The notes: generated by a model from the sequence alone, not told the origin. 61,261 bases of DNA from Clostridia bacterium (GCA_017455185.1 JAFTBN010000049.1:1-61261); one strand, 5' to 3'; positions 31,519-40,450 are shown, numbered from the stretch's first letter. Translations and numbers: made by a program.

Positions 31519-34323
31519 TTACAGTCTGAGTATCCTGCGGCATTTCTCGCACAGGAATCCGCCGTCCTCGGTGTGCAGTCCGACCGTGGAGAAACTCCAG
31601 CAGCGGTCGCATTTCTCACCGTCCGCCGGTTCAACCGACACGGCGATGCCCGATACGGTCTCGCTGAAGGCACCTTCGGGCGCTTTCCCGCGCACCACGC
31701 AGGCGCCAGAGGTGATGAAGACGGTTGCCAGTTCGTCGCCGAAGGACTCCAGCTTATCGGCCAGCGCGTCATCCGATACGTAGATGGCGACCTTGGCATC
31801 CAGCGATTTGCCGATCTTCTTGTCGGCTCTGGCCAGCTCGAGCGCCTTCATGACGTCGTCCCGCAAATCGAACAGTTCGTTCCAGCGGGCAAGGACCTCA
31901 GCCTGACGTCCGGCCAGCGCCTCGTCGTAGGACGGCAGCTCGTTGAGGAATACGCTTCTCGTGTCGTCGACCGCCTTGTGCGGCATGACGCGCCATACTT
32001 CCTCGGCCGTGAAGACGATCATCGGAGCCAGGAGCCGGACCAGTCTGGAAAGGACATAATACAAAGCGGTCTGCCCCGAACGGCGCTGTACGCTATCGCG
32101 GCCTCCGGTGTACATACGGTCCTTGGTGATATCGATGTACAGTTTGGAAATGTCGATGGTGCAGAACCGGTTGAGCGCGTGGTAAGCCACGTGGAACTCA
32201 TAGGTGTCATAGGCCCTGCGCGCTTCGCGCACCACCTCGTTGGTCCGGGCGATCATCCACCGGTCGAGTTCGAGCAGATCTTCCTCGCGGACCGTATCGG
32301 TGTCCGGATTGAAATCATTCAGGTTGGCCAGCATAATCCGGATGGTATTGCGGATCTTGCGGTACACGTCCGAAAGCTGCTTGAAGATGGCGTCCGAGCA
32401 GCGGACGTCCACGTGGTAGTCGCTCGAAGCGGCCCACATGCGAACCAGGTCCGCGCCGTATTTAGCCACCATCTCATCCGGGCTTACGGTGTTGCCCAGA
32501 GATTTGTGCATGGCCTTGCCTTCACCGTCCACGGTCCAGCCGTGCGTCAGGACCGAACGGTAGGGCGCGCCCTCCCCTTTGGCTCCCACGGCGGTCAAAA
32601 GCGAAGACTGGAACCAGCCGCGGTATTGGTCGCCGCCTTCCAGGTACAGATCGGCCGGCCAGCTGACCTTGTCTTCCTTGCGTCCCTCCAGCACGGCAAA
32701 GTGCGAAGAGCCCGAGTCGAACCAGCCGTCCAGCGTATTGGTCTCCTTGGTGAACGAATGCGAGCCGCAATACGGGCAGGCGAAATCCTTCGGAAGAAGG
32801 TCTTCGGCTTCCATTTCGAACCAGCAGTTGGATCCTTTCTGTCCGAACAGTTCGGACACGCGGCCGATGGTTTCGTCGGTGCAGACCGGCTTGCCGCAGT
32901 CGCGGCAGTAGAAGACCGGGATCGGCAGACCCCAATGTCTCTGACGGGAAATGCACCAGTCGGCTCTCTCGCGGACCATCTGGATGATGCGGTCCTCGCC
33001 CCAGGCGGGAATCCAGTTGACCTTCCGGCAGGCCTCGACCGCCTCTTCCTTGAACGCTTCGACCGAGCAGAACCACTGCGGGGTTGCGCGGAAGATGATC
33101 GGGTTCTTGCATCTCCAGCAATGCGGATATTCGTGCTCCATCTCGGAATAGGCGAAGAGCGCGCCGCTTTGCTGCAGGTCGTTGAAAATCACTTCGTTGG
33201 ATTCGGCATAGCTCAGGCCCGCGTACTTGCCGGCCTCGGCGGTCTGGTATCCGCGGTCGTCCACCGGCACCAGGATATCCATATGATACCGTTTGCCGGT
33301 TTCAAAGTCGTCCGCGCCGAATCCGGGAGCGGTGTGCACGCAGCCCGTACCCGAATCCATGGTCACGTAATCCGCGGTGACCACCATGGAATCCCGGTCC
33401 AGGAACGGATGCCGGGTGGACATGTATTCCATATCGGCACCGCGCAGTTTGCGCAGGACCTTGTAATCCGTTTTGCCTGCCGCCGCCATCACGTTCTCCA
33501 GCAGCGCCTCGGCCACGATCAGGTTCTCCCCGTCGACCTGCGCCACGACGTAGTCGGCCTCGGGCTGGACCGCGATGGCCATGTTGCCCGGGAGCGTCCA
33601 GGTGGTCGTCGTCCAGATGACGACGTAGGTCCGGTCGAGATCCAGGCCTTCCAGAAGGCCCTTGTCCTTGGTGACGCGGAATTTGACGTAGATGGATTTG
33701 ACTTTGTCGGTGTTGTATTCGATTTCGGCCTCGGCCAGCGCCGTCTCGTCCTTGGGGCACCAGTACACCGGCTTCATTCCCTTGTAGATATACCCCTTCT
33801 TGTACATCTCGCCGAACACGCGGACTTCGCGCGCCTCGAACGAGGGATCCATGGTCAGATAAGGGTTCTCCCAGTCGCCGGTCACGCCCAGACGGATGAA
33901 CTGATCCCGCTGGATGTTCACGAAGTTGGTGGCAAACTCGAAGCATTTGCTTCTGAAATCCGGGATGGACATCTTCTTGCGGTCGATCTTGTTCTTCTTG
34001 ATGATCGCCGACTCGATCGGCATACCGTGGTTATCCCAGCCCGGGATGTAGGGCGTATAGAACCCTTCCATCGTCTTGGATTTGTTGATGAAATCTTTCA
34101 GGATCTTGTTGAGCGCCGTCCCCATGTGAATGTTCCCGTTGGAAAAGGGAGGGCCGTCATGCAGGACGAAAGAAGGCTTTCCTTCGTTCTTCTGCAGCAT
34201 GGTCTTGTACAGATTGAGCTCGTTCCAGTACCTGAGCAGTTCGGGCTCGCGCTGCGGCAGATTGGCGCGCATCGCAAAGTCTGTGGTCGGTAAGTTTAAA
34301 GATTCGGTATAATCCTTTGCCAT
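31519..34323 (-). CDS. ileS: Isoleucyl-tRNA synthetase
   Basis: IleRS, 934 residues. The HIGH motif appears as GNIHMGTALNK, the KMSKS region as GKAMHKSLGN, and the C-terminal zinc site as CDRCWSFS and FLCEKCRRIL. The CP1 editing domain is present in the middle. The ATG at 34323 follows GGAGAAGAACA. No T-box leader is visible in the 168 bases upstream. It precedes lspA by 53 bases, the common ileS-lspA arrangement. Confidence 0.97.
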   Translation of the reverse strand: MAKDYTESLNLPTTDFAMRANLPQREPELLRYWNELNLYKTMLQKNEGKPSFVLHDGPPFSNGNIHMGTALNKILKDFINKSKTMEGFYTPYIPGWDNHGMPIESAIIKKNKIDRKKMSIPDFRSKCFEFATNFVNIQRDQFIRLGVTGDWENPYLTMDPSFEAREVRVFGEMYKKGYIYKGMKPVYWCPKDETALAEAEIEYNTDKVKSIYVKFRVTKDKGLLEGLDLDRTYVVIWTTTTWTLPGNMAIAVQPEADYVVAQVDGENLIVAEALLENVMAAAGKTDYKVLRKLRGADMEYMSTRHPFLDRDSMVVTADYVTMDSGTGCVHTAPGFGADDFETGKRYHMDILVPVDDRGYQTAEAGKYAGLSYAESNEVIFNDLQQSGALFAYSEMEHEYPHCWRCKNPIIFRATPQWFCSVEAFKEEAVEACRKVNWIPAWGEDRIIQMVRERADWCISRQRHWGLPIPVFYCRDCGKPVCTDETIGRVSELFGQKGSNCWFEMEAEDLLPKDFACPYCGSHSFTKETNTLDGWFDSGSSHFAVLEGRKEDKVSWPADLYLEGGDQYRGWFQSSLLTAVGAKGEGAPYRSVLTHGWTVDGEGKAMHKSLGNTVSPDEMVAKYGADLVRMWAASSDYHVDVRCSDAIFKQLSDVYRKIRNTIRIMLANLNDFNPDTDTVREEDLLELDRWMIARTNEVVREARRAYDTYEFHVAYHALNRFCTIDISKLYIDITKDRMYTGGRDSVQRRSGQTALYYVLSRLVRLLAPMIVFTAEEVWRVMPHKAVDDTRSVFLNELPSYDEALAGRQAEVLARWNELFDLRDDVMKALELARADKKIGKSLDAKVAIYVSDDALADKLESFGDELATVFITSGACVVRGKAPEGAFSETVSGIAVSVEPADGEKCDRCWSFSTVGLHTEDGGFLCEKCRRILRL

Positions 34324-34396
34324 TGTTCTTCTCCATCTATGCTTCAATGTTTTTTAACGGTATTTTTACGTTGCAACTCTTCCGGGACTCGCGCCT

Positions 34397-34463
34397 CGCG
34401 TACGCACGTGCGCGGGTGCGCGCAAAAAGAAATCCACGGCGGACCCGGAAGGAAAACCGCCGT
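34397..34463 (-). terminator. Hairpin between yggT and ileS, with an adjacent alternating GC tract
   Basis: The arms ACGGCGG (34436-34442) and CCGCCGT (34457-34463) enclose 14 bases, and on the minus strand a TTTCTTTTT run follows. This is a plausible weak terminator or attenuator ahead of ileS. Next to it, 34397-34422 is an alternating purine-pyrimidine GC-rich tract. Confidence 0.5.
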
Positions 34464-34491
34464 TTCATTGTATCGCATTGCCGGGGCGCCC

Positions 34492-34782
34492 TCAGAAAGA
34501 GACAAACCCCAGGATCAGTTCCAGGAGCCACAGAAACAGGACCGCCGCCAGAAAAGGCACGTCCATCGGGGTGGACTGAAACCAGTTCATTTTGTAAAAC
34601 AGCTTGCGGAACGGCAGAATCACCGGCTCGGTGATAAACGTCATGAAAGCCGAAATCTTGTTATCCTCATCGGTAAACCACGACAACACGGCCCGGATCA
34701 GCAGCGCGAACTGCAAAAGGCCGAGCACCACCATGACCGTCCGGGCCAGAACCTGCCCGACCGTCAGCAAAACCTCATTCAC
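34492..34782 (-). CDS. yggT: YggT family membrane protein
   Basis: A 96-residue protein with two hydrophobic segments and the family pattern LLIRAVLSWF followed by TEPVILPFRKLF. YggT (YlmG) proteins accompany sepF and yggS in Bacillota division clusters; their role near the division site is only partly known. The start is GTG, seven bases after AAGGAG. Confidence 0.9.
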   Translation of the reverse strand: MNEVLLTVGQVLARTVMVVLGLLQFALLIRAVLSWFTDEDNKISAFMTFITEPVILPFRKLFYKMNWFQSTPMDVPFLAAVLFLWLLELILGFVSF

Positions 34783-34802
34783 GGACGTTCTCCTTCCCCG
34801 TG

Positions 34803-35336
34803 TTACTCTTCCTCATCCCCTTCTGCCGAATTGGCAGCCGGAGCATTTTTCTGGATCATGGAACTGATGTCCACGCCTTTCGGAGCGGCAACCAGGGTAT
34901 TCTGGTTGGTCTTCTTCAGATCCGCGTCCAGCGCGTACACCGCGCCCGAAAGGAAGTCCACGAAACGCAGGGCGTTTTCATGGTTCATGGCGCTGATGTC
35001 GATGACGACGATGCAGTTCTCCCGGAGCAGGTCCACGAAATTCATGGCCTCGTTCGGCTTGATGGGCTTGACCAGTTTCAGGGAAACGTGTTCCGCCCTG
35101 GCCGGTGCGGGAGCAGGAGCCGGAGCGGGTGCGGGTGCGGGCGCGACAGCCGGTTTCACGGTCTGCACGGGCGCCGGAGCGGGCTCTTCCTCGGGTTCGT
35201 CGAAATCATCCATGGGATCCGCTTCGCTTCCCTGGCCGAATTCCTCGGCTCCGCCGTAATAGGTTCCGTTGTATGCGTCGTCGGCTTCCGCGTTGTTCTT
35301 TTTGCCTGTGCCGAAAATCTTATCCAGTATAGACAT
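34803..35336 (-). CDS. sepF: Cell division protein SepF
   Basis: SepF, about 177 residues, anchors FtsZ filaments to the membrane and links them to the septum. The N-terminal amphipathic helix MSILDKIFG, an acidic linker, an Ala-Pro repeat (about residues 58-80) and the C-terminal SepF core (VSLKLVKPIKPNEAMNFVDLL ... VYALDADLKK) are visible. At the DNA level the linker is a run of GC-rich hexamers near 35100-35150. Start at the second ATG (35336) because of GGAGG spacing; it overlaps the yggS stop. Confidence 0.94.
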   Translation of the reverse strand: MSILDKIFGTGKKNNAEADDAYNGTYYGGAEEFGQGSEADPMDDFDEPEEEPAPAPVQTVKPAVAPAPAPAPAPAPAPARAEHVSLKLVKPIKPNEAMNFVDLLRENCIVVIDISAMNHENALRFVDFLSGAVYALDADLKKTNQNTLVAAPKGVDISSMIQKNAPAANSAEGDEEE

Positions 35337-36091
35337 CATGCCCCTCCATTTACAGTCGTTTCTTCATTTTCTTCCGAACCGGAACGGTCAAACAGGGTCC
35401 GGCCCACCCGGACCATCGTAGCCCCCTCCAGGATTGCCTCCCGGTAGCTCTGGGACATCCCCATAGAAAATACAGGTCTTTCTATATTATGCAGTTTTTC
35501 AGTCCAGATGTCAAGGCAAAGTCGATAAGTTTCGCGAAAATAATTGCGATATTCCCCGGCGCTTTGGCACACCGGGGCCATGGTCATGAATCCGCGCAGC
35601 CTCAGGTGAGACATCCCGGCGATCGCCAGGCACAGTTCCCCGGCCTGCTCGGGCATCACCCCGCTCTTGTTTTCCTCGCGTCCCGAGTTGATTTCCACCA
35701 GCACGTCCATCGTGCACCCGGCCTTTTCGCACCGCCGCTCGATTTCCTGCGCCAGCTCGGCCGAGTCGACCGAATGGATCATGCAGACCTTGCCGATCAG
35801 GTACTTGACCTTGTTCTTCTGCAATGTCCCTATAAAATGGAACCGCACTTCGTCCCTGTTCGGAAGGGCCTCGTAGTGCGCCAGGAGCTGCTGGACCCGG
35901 TTCTCCCCGACGTCCCGGACGCCCCCCGGCCCGCACAGATAGGCGATTTCCCCGTCGTCCGCGTACTTGACCGCCGCGACCAGGGTGACGTCGGACTCAT
36001 CCCGTCCGGCCTGCTTTGCCGCCTCCCTTATGCCCTGCCGGACCTTTCCGGTCTGCCGGGCGATATACGAATAATCGTTGATATTATCCAT
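35336..36091 (-). CDS. yggS: YggS family pyridoxal-5'-phosphate homeostasis protein
   Basis: A 251-residue PLP-binding alanine-racemase-fold protein of the YggS/PROSC family. The PLP lysine sits in LVAAVKYADD, followed by GENRVQQLLAH, FHFIGTLQKNKVKYL and the phosphate-binding SMGMSQSYREAI. It stores and balances PLP; no catalytic activity is known. It overlaps sepF and follows the HlyD-like gene by 7 bases. Confidence 0.94.
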   Translation of the reverse strand: MDNINDYSYIARQTGKVRQGIREAAKQAGRDESDVTLVAAVKYADDGEIAYLCGPGGVRDVGENRVQQLLAHYEALPNRDEVRFHFIGTLQKNKVKYLIGKVCMIHSVDSAELAQEIERRCEKAGCTMDVLVEINSGREENKSGVMPEQAGELCLAIAGMSHLRLRGFMTMAPVCQSAGEYRNYFRETYRLCLDIWTEKLHNIERPVFSMGMSQSYREAILEGATMVRVGRTLFDRSGSEENEETTVNGGA

Positions 36092-36098
36092 GTTTCAC

Positions 36099-37637
36099 CT
36101 ATTTCAGAATCTTTCCGTCGTACAGGTTGCGCCCGTACGTAATGATCTGGTCGTTGAGGTTGAGAAAGTCCCCGAAGTCCAAATCCCCCTCGTGGAGATA
36201 AGACAGAGCCTTTGCCTCATCTCCGCCCGTCCTGAGCACCTCGCTGTACTGGGCGTACCGGGCTTCTTTGGCCGTGCGTTCCTCGGCGATGACGTATCCG
36301 TCCCCCTCGTAGAGAACGGTGATCCGTCGGAAGCGCACCACGCTCCCGTCGAGCACGTACACACCCGGTTTTCCGTCCACATACTGAATCACTTTCCGGG
36401 GCACGTGGTAGCCCGAGGTATCCGACAGACGGATCCGTACGGCCTGGGCCCTTGTGTAGTGGAAGCCCGAGGGCATGACCGAGGTCTCGAACACCATCAC
36501 GGCCCCGTCGGTCTCGGAGAACAGCACGCGGTTGAGTTCCATGCGTACGGGCGTGGAAGCCATTTCGTCAAAGGTCAGATAGAAAATCTGGTGGGGATAC
36601 GCCACGCAGGCAATCCGCCCGTCCACCTCGACCTGCCATCCGGCAAAGTCCCCGTAAGCGTCCTTCAGGGTCAGCACGTCGGCCTCCAGCGGCACCGCGA
36701 CGTACCACAGCGGCGAGGAGACGATCTTCCCGATCACCTGCCCCGCAGCCGAATCCCCCTCCTTTGAGGGCGAGAGGGTTCCGCTCTGGGAATCGATGAG
36801 CATTTTGAGTTTGAACGGGGTCAGCGAGGCAATCTGCGAGGAGGAGAACAGGGACTCGAACCCGTCCACCTCGGCTGCCCGGTAGAAATAACCGCTTCCG
36901 GTCGCGAAGCTCAGCGCCTCCCCGGGAATGCCGTCGTCCGGCATGGTGTATTCCCCCGCCATGGAAAAATTGCCCGGATTGGCCCCGTCGGGCCCGTAGA
37001 GCGTCGAGTTGTAGAAATCCACGCCGCTCTCGCTGTATTCCTTCACGGTCCGGTCCAGCTCGGCCCGCAAGCTCTCCAACCTCTGTTCGGCCGTCTGTTC
37101 CTGGCTGACCATCAGCTCCCGGCGGGTCATGTGGACAAGCAGGTTGTTCTTTGCGTTCTGCGCCGTGGCCAGATTGTCCTCGGACAGCGCAAAGCGGGTG
37201 TCCAGGCAGGCCTGGCGGATCCTGTAATTGGTCCGGTCGAGTTCGGACAGGTTGACCCCGCCCTTAAGCGCTTCCTGCAGGACCATGATCTGGTTCTGGA
37301 TCACCGAAAGATTTCTTTGCAGATCCTCTCCGGCTTCCTGGCCCGAAGCGCCCGTATAGATGGTTCCGAGCCGGGTGGCCGTCGCGACCTTTTCCCCGCT
37401 CTGGACCTCGTAGGTGACGGCTCCCTCCCGGTCGGTCCGGAGCACGGTTTCGGTCCGGAACAGATACCCGGTTCCGCTCAGGCTGTTCTCGCTGGTCGTC
37501 AGGGTCGCGCTCGCGACCGACACGGCCGGGGCGAACACGCCCGCCGCGTTGAGAAGGAAAAACGCCAGTAGGAGGAAGACCGCGCAAGCCGCGATCCGTC
37601 CCGGACGGCTCAGCCGGACCGGCTGTTTCTGCTGCAT
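36099..37637 (-). CDS. HlyD-like membrane fusion protein of the sepF cluster
   Basis: A 512-residue protein with one N-terminal transmembrane segment (about 14-35) and an extracellular part containing a lipoyl-like half-motif region, a coiled-coil segment (about 105-215) and a beta-rich C-terminal half. This is the layout of HlyD-family adaptor proteins, though no transporter gene is adjacent. Similar proteins precede yggS-sepF in many Clostridia, suggesting a link to division or the envelope. ATG at 37637 has GGGAGGAG upstream; the long upstream extension of the frame is non-coding. Confidence 0.72.
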   Translation of the reverse strand: MQQKQPVRLSRPGRIAACAVFLLLAFFLLNAAGVFAPAVSVASATLTTSENSLSGTGYLFRTETVLRTDREGAVTYEVQSGEKVATATRLGTIYTGASGQEAGEDLQRNLSVIQNQIMVLQEALKGGVNLSELDRTNYRIRQACLDTRFALSEDNLATAQNAKNNLLVHMTRRELMVSQEQTAEQRLESLRAELDRTVKEYSESGVDFYNSTLYGPDGANPGNFSMAGEYTMPDDGIPGEALSFATGSGYFYRAAEVDGFESLFSSSQIASLTPFKLKMLIDSQSGTLSPSKEGDSAAGQVIGKIVSSPLWYVAVPLEADVLTLKDAYGDFAGWQVEVDGRIACVAYPHQIFYLTFDEMASTPVRMELNRVLFSETDGAVMVFETSVMPSGFHYTRAQAVRIRLSDTSGYHVPRKVIQYVDGKPGVYVLDGSVVRFRRITVLYEGDGYVIAEERTAKEARYAQYSEVLRTGGDEAKALSYLHEGDLDFGDFLNLNDQIITYGRNLYDGKILK

Positions 37638-37740
37638 ACGCTCTCCTCCCTTCAACTTACATATATTCTCTCTGTATTCTATCACACAAGGGCCGGTTTG
37701 AAAACCCCAAATGCGCATATTTCGGCGTCCGCGCACGCAA

Positions 37741-37782
37741 AAAAAGACGGGGGGCCGGACATCACGTCCCGCTCCCGCCGTC
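37741..37782 (-). terminator. Terminator of miaA
   Basis: On the minus strand, a GC-rich stem formed by the last miaA codons (GACGGCGGG side, 37774-37782) and CCCCCGTC (37746-37753) is followed by TTTTTTT. The miaA stop codon lies inside the loop. Confidence 0.75.
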
Positions 37783-38724
37783 AAAAATCTGTTCAATATC
37801 CCGTTCCACGTCACGGGCGCCCCGCAGGGTCCCGTCCTCCCGGTCTGCGTACACAAAACGGATATAGGACTTGGCCCGGAACCAGGTCTGCTGGCGCTTG
37901 GCGTACTGCCCGGTGGAAAGGATCAGCCTCTCCCGGCACTCCTCAAGACTCGCCTGCCCCGTAAGACAGGGCAGCATTTCCTTGTATCCGATGGCCTGGG
38001 CCGCGGTCGCGTTCGACTCGAACACGCCGGCGCGAAGAAGCGCCTCGGTCTCCTCCAGAAGCCCCTCTCCCAGCATCCGGTCCACCCGTTCCCTGATCCT
38101 TGCCCGAAGGGTCTCGCGGCAGTGATAGTCCAGGCAGACCACCCGGGCGTCCGACTCGGCAAAGTTTTCCCGGCTCTTCTCGTCCCAGTTTGTTTTGGTC
38201 GTCCCGGTCAGGCGGTACATCTCCAGCGCCCGGATGACCCGCTTGCGGTTGTTGGGATGGATGGCCGCGGCCGCTTCGGGGTCCACTTCGGCCAGTCTGC
38301 GGTGCAGCGCCTCGTTGCCGTTCCGTTCCGCAAAGACCTCGGCCTCCCGGCGGAACGCCTCGTCCCGGATTTCGGGCCCGGAAACGCCGCCCCAGAGCAG
38401 CCGGTCCAGATACAGGCCGGTTCCCCCGACCAGAAGCGGGATTTTGCCTCTTTCCCGGATCTGTCCGATTTCGCGCGATGCCAGGGTCACATACTCCCCG
38501 ACCGAAAAAGGCACTTTTGGGTCCAGCGTCCCGCACAGCCGGTGCGGCACCGACGCCTGCTCCTCGGCCGTGGGAGCCGCCGTGCCGATGGGCATGTCGC
38601 GGTAGATCTGCATGGAGTCGCACAGAACGATTTCAACCGGACGCGACGCGGCATAGGCAAGCGCGAAAGCCGTTTTTCCGCCCGCCGTCGGACCGACCAG
38701 GGCCCGAATGGGAATTCGATTCAT
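37762..38724 (-). CDS. miaA: tRNA dimethylallyltransferase
   Basis: MiaA, 320 residues, prenylates A37 of tRNAs reading UNN codons. The P-loop is VGPTAGGKTAFALA (GG where VG is common), then CDSMQIYRDMPIGTA, GGTGLYLDRLLWG and NKRQQTWFR-like KRQQTWFRAK near the C-terminus. ATG preceded by AGGAGGTTTTGCC. Normally it would lie directly after queA or mutL; here it is separated from queA by an antitoxin cassette. Confidence 0.96.
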   Translation of the reverse strand: MNRIPIRALVGPTAGGKTAFALAYAASRPVEIVLCDSMQIYRDMPIGTAAPTAEEQASVPHRLCGTLDPKVPFSVGEYVTLASREIGQIRERGKIPLLVGGTGLYLDRLLWGGVSGPEIRDEAFRREAEVFAERNGNEALHRRLAEVDPEAAAAIHPNNRKRVIRALEMYRLTGTTKTNWDEKSRENFAESDARVVCLDYHCRETLRARIRERVDRMLGEGLLEETEALLRAGVFESNATAAQAIGYKEMLPCLTGQASLEECRERLILSTGQYAKRQQTWFRAKSYIRFVYADREDGTLRGARDVERDIEQIFDGGSGT

Positions 38725-38768
38725 GGCAAAACCTCCTGTAGGGGATAATGGTAAGAAGCGGTCAAAGA

Positions 38769-38789
38769 ATCAGCATCGCGTCGCCGAAG
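38769..38789. repeat. 21-bp direct repeat, distal copy (displaced queA 3' end)
   Basis: Identical over 21 bases to 39279-39299, which lies inside the queA coding end. In the queA frame this copy encodes GDAMLI followed by Leu and a stop, which looks like the original queA terminus. The two copies bracket the antitoxin cassette. Confidence 0.85.
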
Positions 38790-38854
38790 ATGACGGCTTA
38801 TAGGATAGGACCGATCGGTAAAAGGCATTTCGGCACAAAAGCCATGCCGAATCA

Positions 38855-38917
38855 TCAAAACAGGTCGCTGTGAGTACCTGTTCTGGAAAGATACAAGATA
38901 GAAGGCTTGACCTCATA
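38855..38917 (-). pseudogene. Collapsed YafQ/RelE-family toxin remnant
   Basis: Overlapping the antitoxin stop by 3 bases, this frame reads YEVKPS followed directly by ILYLSRTGTHSDLF and a stop. YEVKPS-like sequence is the usual N-terminus and RTGTHSDLF the usual C-terminus of YafQ-type mRNA interferases, which are about 90 residues long. About 70 central residues are missing, including most of the catalytic region, and no clear start codon precedes it. It is best read as an in-frame internal deletion. Confidence 0.7.
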
Positions 38918-39194
38918 CTTCGCCGAGAATATCCTCCATCATCTGATCGACGTCTCGATAGGATTTATACTTTTCCGGGTGGTGTCTCATTTCTTCGGTT
39001 TCTTTCATTGCCGCAAGCGTCACGGCGTTAGGTACCTCCCTTGTGATGGTGAACGGGAACGCCCCTTCATAAACCATTTGTTTCAAGAAAATATTGACAG
39101 CGGTAGAAAGATCCATACCGAAATCAGAAAGCAATTCCTGCGCTTTTTTCTTTGTGTCAGCATCAATCGTGATATTGGTTGATACTTTAGGCAT
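38913..39194 (-). CDS. RelB/DinJ family antitoxin
   Basis: A 93-residue antitoxin with an N-terminal ribbon-helix-helix domain: KVSTNITIDADTKKKAQELL, then the FGMDLSTAVNIFLKQ helix and GAFPFTI, typical for RelB/DinJ. The C-terminal part (RHHPEKYKSYRDVDQMMEDIL) would wrap the toxin. The ATG at 39194 has AGGTAGGTGATGAT upstream. The toxin frame overlapping its stop is deleted, so this is an orphan antitoxin. It is AT-richer than its neighbours, consistent with transfer. Confidence 0.88.
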   Translation of the reverse strand: MPKVSTNITIDADTKKKAQELLSDFGMDLSTAVNIFLKQMVYEGAFPFTITREVPNAVTLAAMKETEEMRHHPEKYKSYRDVDQMMEDILGEV

Positions 39195-39246
39195 ATCATC
39201 ACCTACCTTCGTTTTTGTTATGCTCATATTATGCGCATTTGTCAAC

Positions 39247-39278
39247 TATATATTCGCATTATGTTGAATTTTCAACAT
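39247..39278 (-). promoter_or_regulatory. Candidate antitoxin promoter and operator palindrome
   Basis: ATGTTGAA and TTCAACAT (39261-39278) form an 8-bp inverted repeat with a 2-base centre. A minus-strand -35 TTGAAA (39270-39275) and -10 TATATA (39247-39252) with a 17-base spacer overlap it, as expected for an autoregulated antitoxin. A second -35-like TTGACA lies at 39240-39245 but lacks a good -10. Confidence 0.4.
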
Positions 39279-40342
39279 ATCAGCATCGCGTCGCCGAAGG
39301 AAAAGAAACGGTATTTCTCCCGGACCGCGCACCGGTATGCATCCATCACGAAATCCTTTCCGGCAAACGCGGACACGAGCATCAGCAGCGTGGACTGCGG
39401 CAGATGAAAATTCGTAATCAGGGCGTCCACGGCCCGGAACCGGTAGCCCGGGTAGATGAAAATGCCCGTCTCTCCGGAATAGGGCACAATCCGGCCCTGC
39501 TCATCCGCCACGCTCTCGAGCGTCCGGCAGGACGTGGTTCCGACGCAGATGATCCGTCCTCCCGCCGCGCGCCGGGCGTTGATCCGGTCGGCGGCCTCCT
39601 TGGAGACCGAAATCCACTCGGTGTGCATCAGATGGTCCTCGATGCGCTCCTCCTTGACCGGGCGGAACGTGCCGAGTCCGACGTGCAGCAGGACCGACAC
39701 GACCTCGGCTCCCTTCGCCTTCACCTGCTCCAGCAGTTCAGTGGTGAAATGGAGGCCAGCGGTCGGGGCGGCCGCCGACCCGTTTTCGCGGGCATAGACC
39801 GTCTGATAATCATCGTTATTTTTTAATTTTTCCGTTATATAAGGCGGTAAAGGCATCATCCCGACCTTGTCAAACACCTCGTACAAGGAGCCGAACCGGG
39901 TCTCGTCGAAGGAAAAACGGACCATCCGGTTCCCCTCTTCGACGATGTCCTCCACCACGTCCCGGAGCAATCCGTCCCCGAAGACGAGCTCCATGCCGAC
40001 CCGGGCTCTCTTGCCCGGCTTGACGAGCACCTCCCACACATAGCGGTCGCGCTCGCGCAAAAGCAGCATTTCCATATTCGCCTCGGGTCTGTCTGCCACG
40101 GTTCCGTACAGGCGTGCCGGAATGACCCTGGAATCGTTCACGACCAGCACGTCGCCCGGACGGATGTAGGAAAGCACATCCCGAAAGATCCGGTGCTCCA
40201 GGGTCCCCGCTTTGCGGTTGAGCACCATAAGTCTTGCGCTGTCCCGCGGATCGGCGGGATGCTGCGCGATGAGTTCCTCCGGCAGATCGTATTGAAAATC
40301 GCTGGTTTTCAGATCGGTCGGTATTCTTTCGTTCACTATCAT
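39272..40342 (-). CDS. queA: S-adenosylmethionine:tRNA ribosyltransferase-isomerase
   Basis: QueA, 356 residues, transfers the ribosyl part of SAM to preQ1 in tRNA during queuosine synthesis. It shows [15 protein letters not shown], the central [10 protein letters not shown] motif and [16 protein letters not shown] near the end. The C-terminus reads GDAMLIC, whereas the displaced copy downstream ends GDAMLIL, so the last codons were replaced when the antitoxin cassette arrived. Ribosome binding site is weak. Confidence 0.96.
   Translation of the reverse strand: MIVNERIPTDLKTSDFQYDLPEELIAQHPADPRDSARLMVLNRKAGTLEHRIFRDVLSYIRPGDVLVVNDSRVIPARLYGTVADRPEANMEMLLLRERDRYVWEVLVKPGKRARVGMELVFGDGLLRDVVEDIVEEGNRMVRFSFDETRFGSLYEVFDKVGMMPLPPYITEKLKNNDDYQTVYARENGSAAAPTAGLHFTTELLEQVKAKGAEVVSVLLHVGLGTFRPVKEERIEDHLMHTEWISVSKEAADRINARRAAGGRIICVGTTSCRTLESVADEQGRIVPYSGETGIFIYPGYRFRAVDALITNFHLPQSTLLMLVSAFAGKDFVMDAYRCAVREKYRFFSFGDAMLIC
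39279..39299. repeat. 21-bp direct repeat, queA-proximal copy
   Basis: Second copy of the repeat at 38769-38789, lying in the codons for GDAMLI at the queA C-terminus. Spacing between copies is 489 bases. Confidence 0.85.
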
Positions 40343-40396
40343 CTCTGTCTCTTCCCCGGTCTTGCCGGGTCCTTTGCATCAGATTGGAAAATCCCA

Positions 40397-40425
40397 TTGA
40401 CAAACAATTTCATTTGTGCTATCAT
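40397..40425 (+). promoter_or_regulatory. Promoter of the lysine riboswitch-dapAB operon
   Basis: On the plus strand, -35 TTGACA (40397-40402), a 17-base spacer and -10 TATCAT (40420-40425), placing the start about 20 bases before the aptamer. Confidence 0.85.
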
Positions 40426-40450
40426 ACTCGCAAGAACACATATATACTTC

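Noticed and set aside
34324..34491. T-box leader for ileS
   Set aside because: The region is too short and no T-box core sequence or specifier stem is visible on the minus strand.
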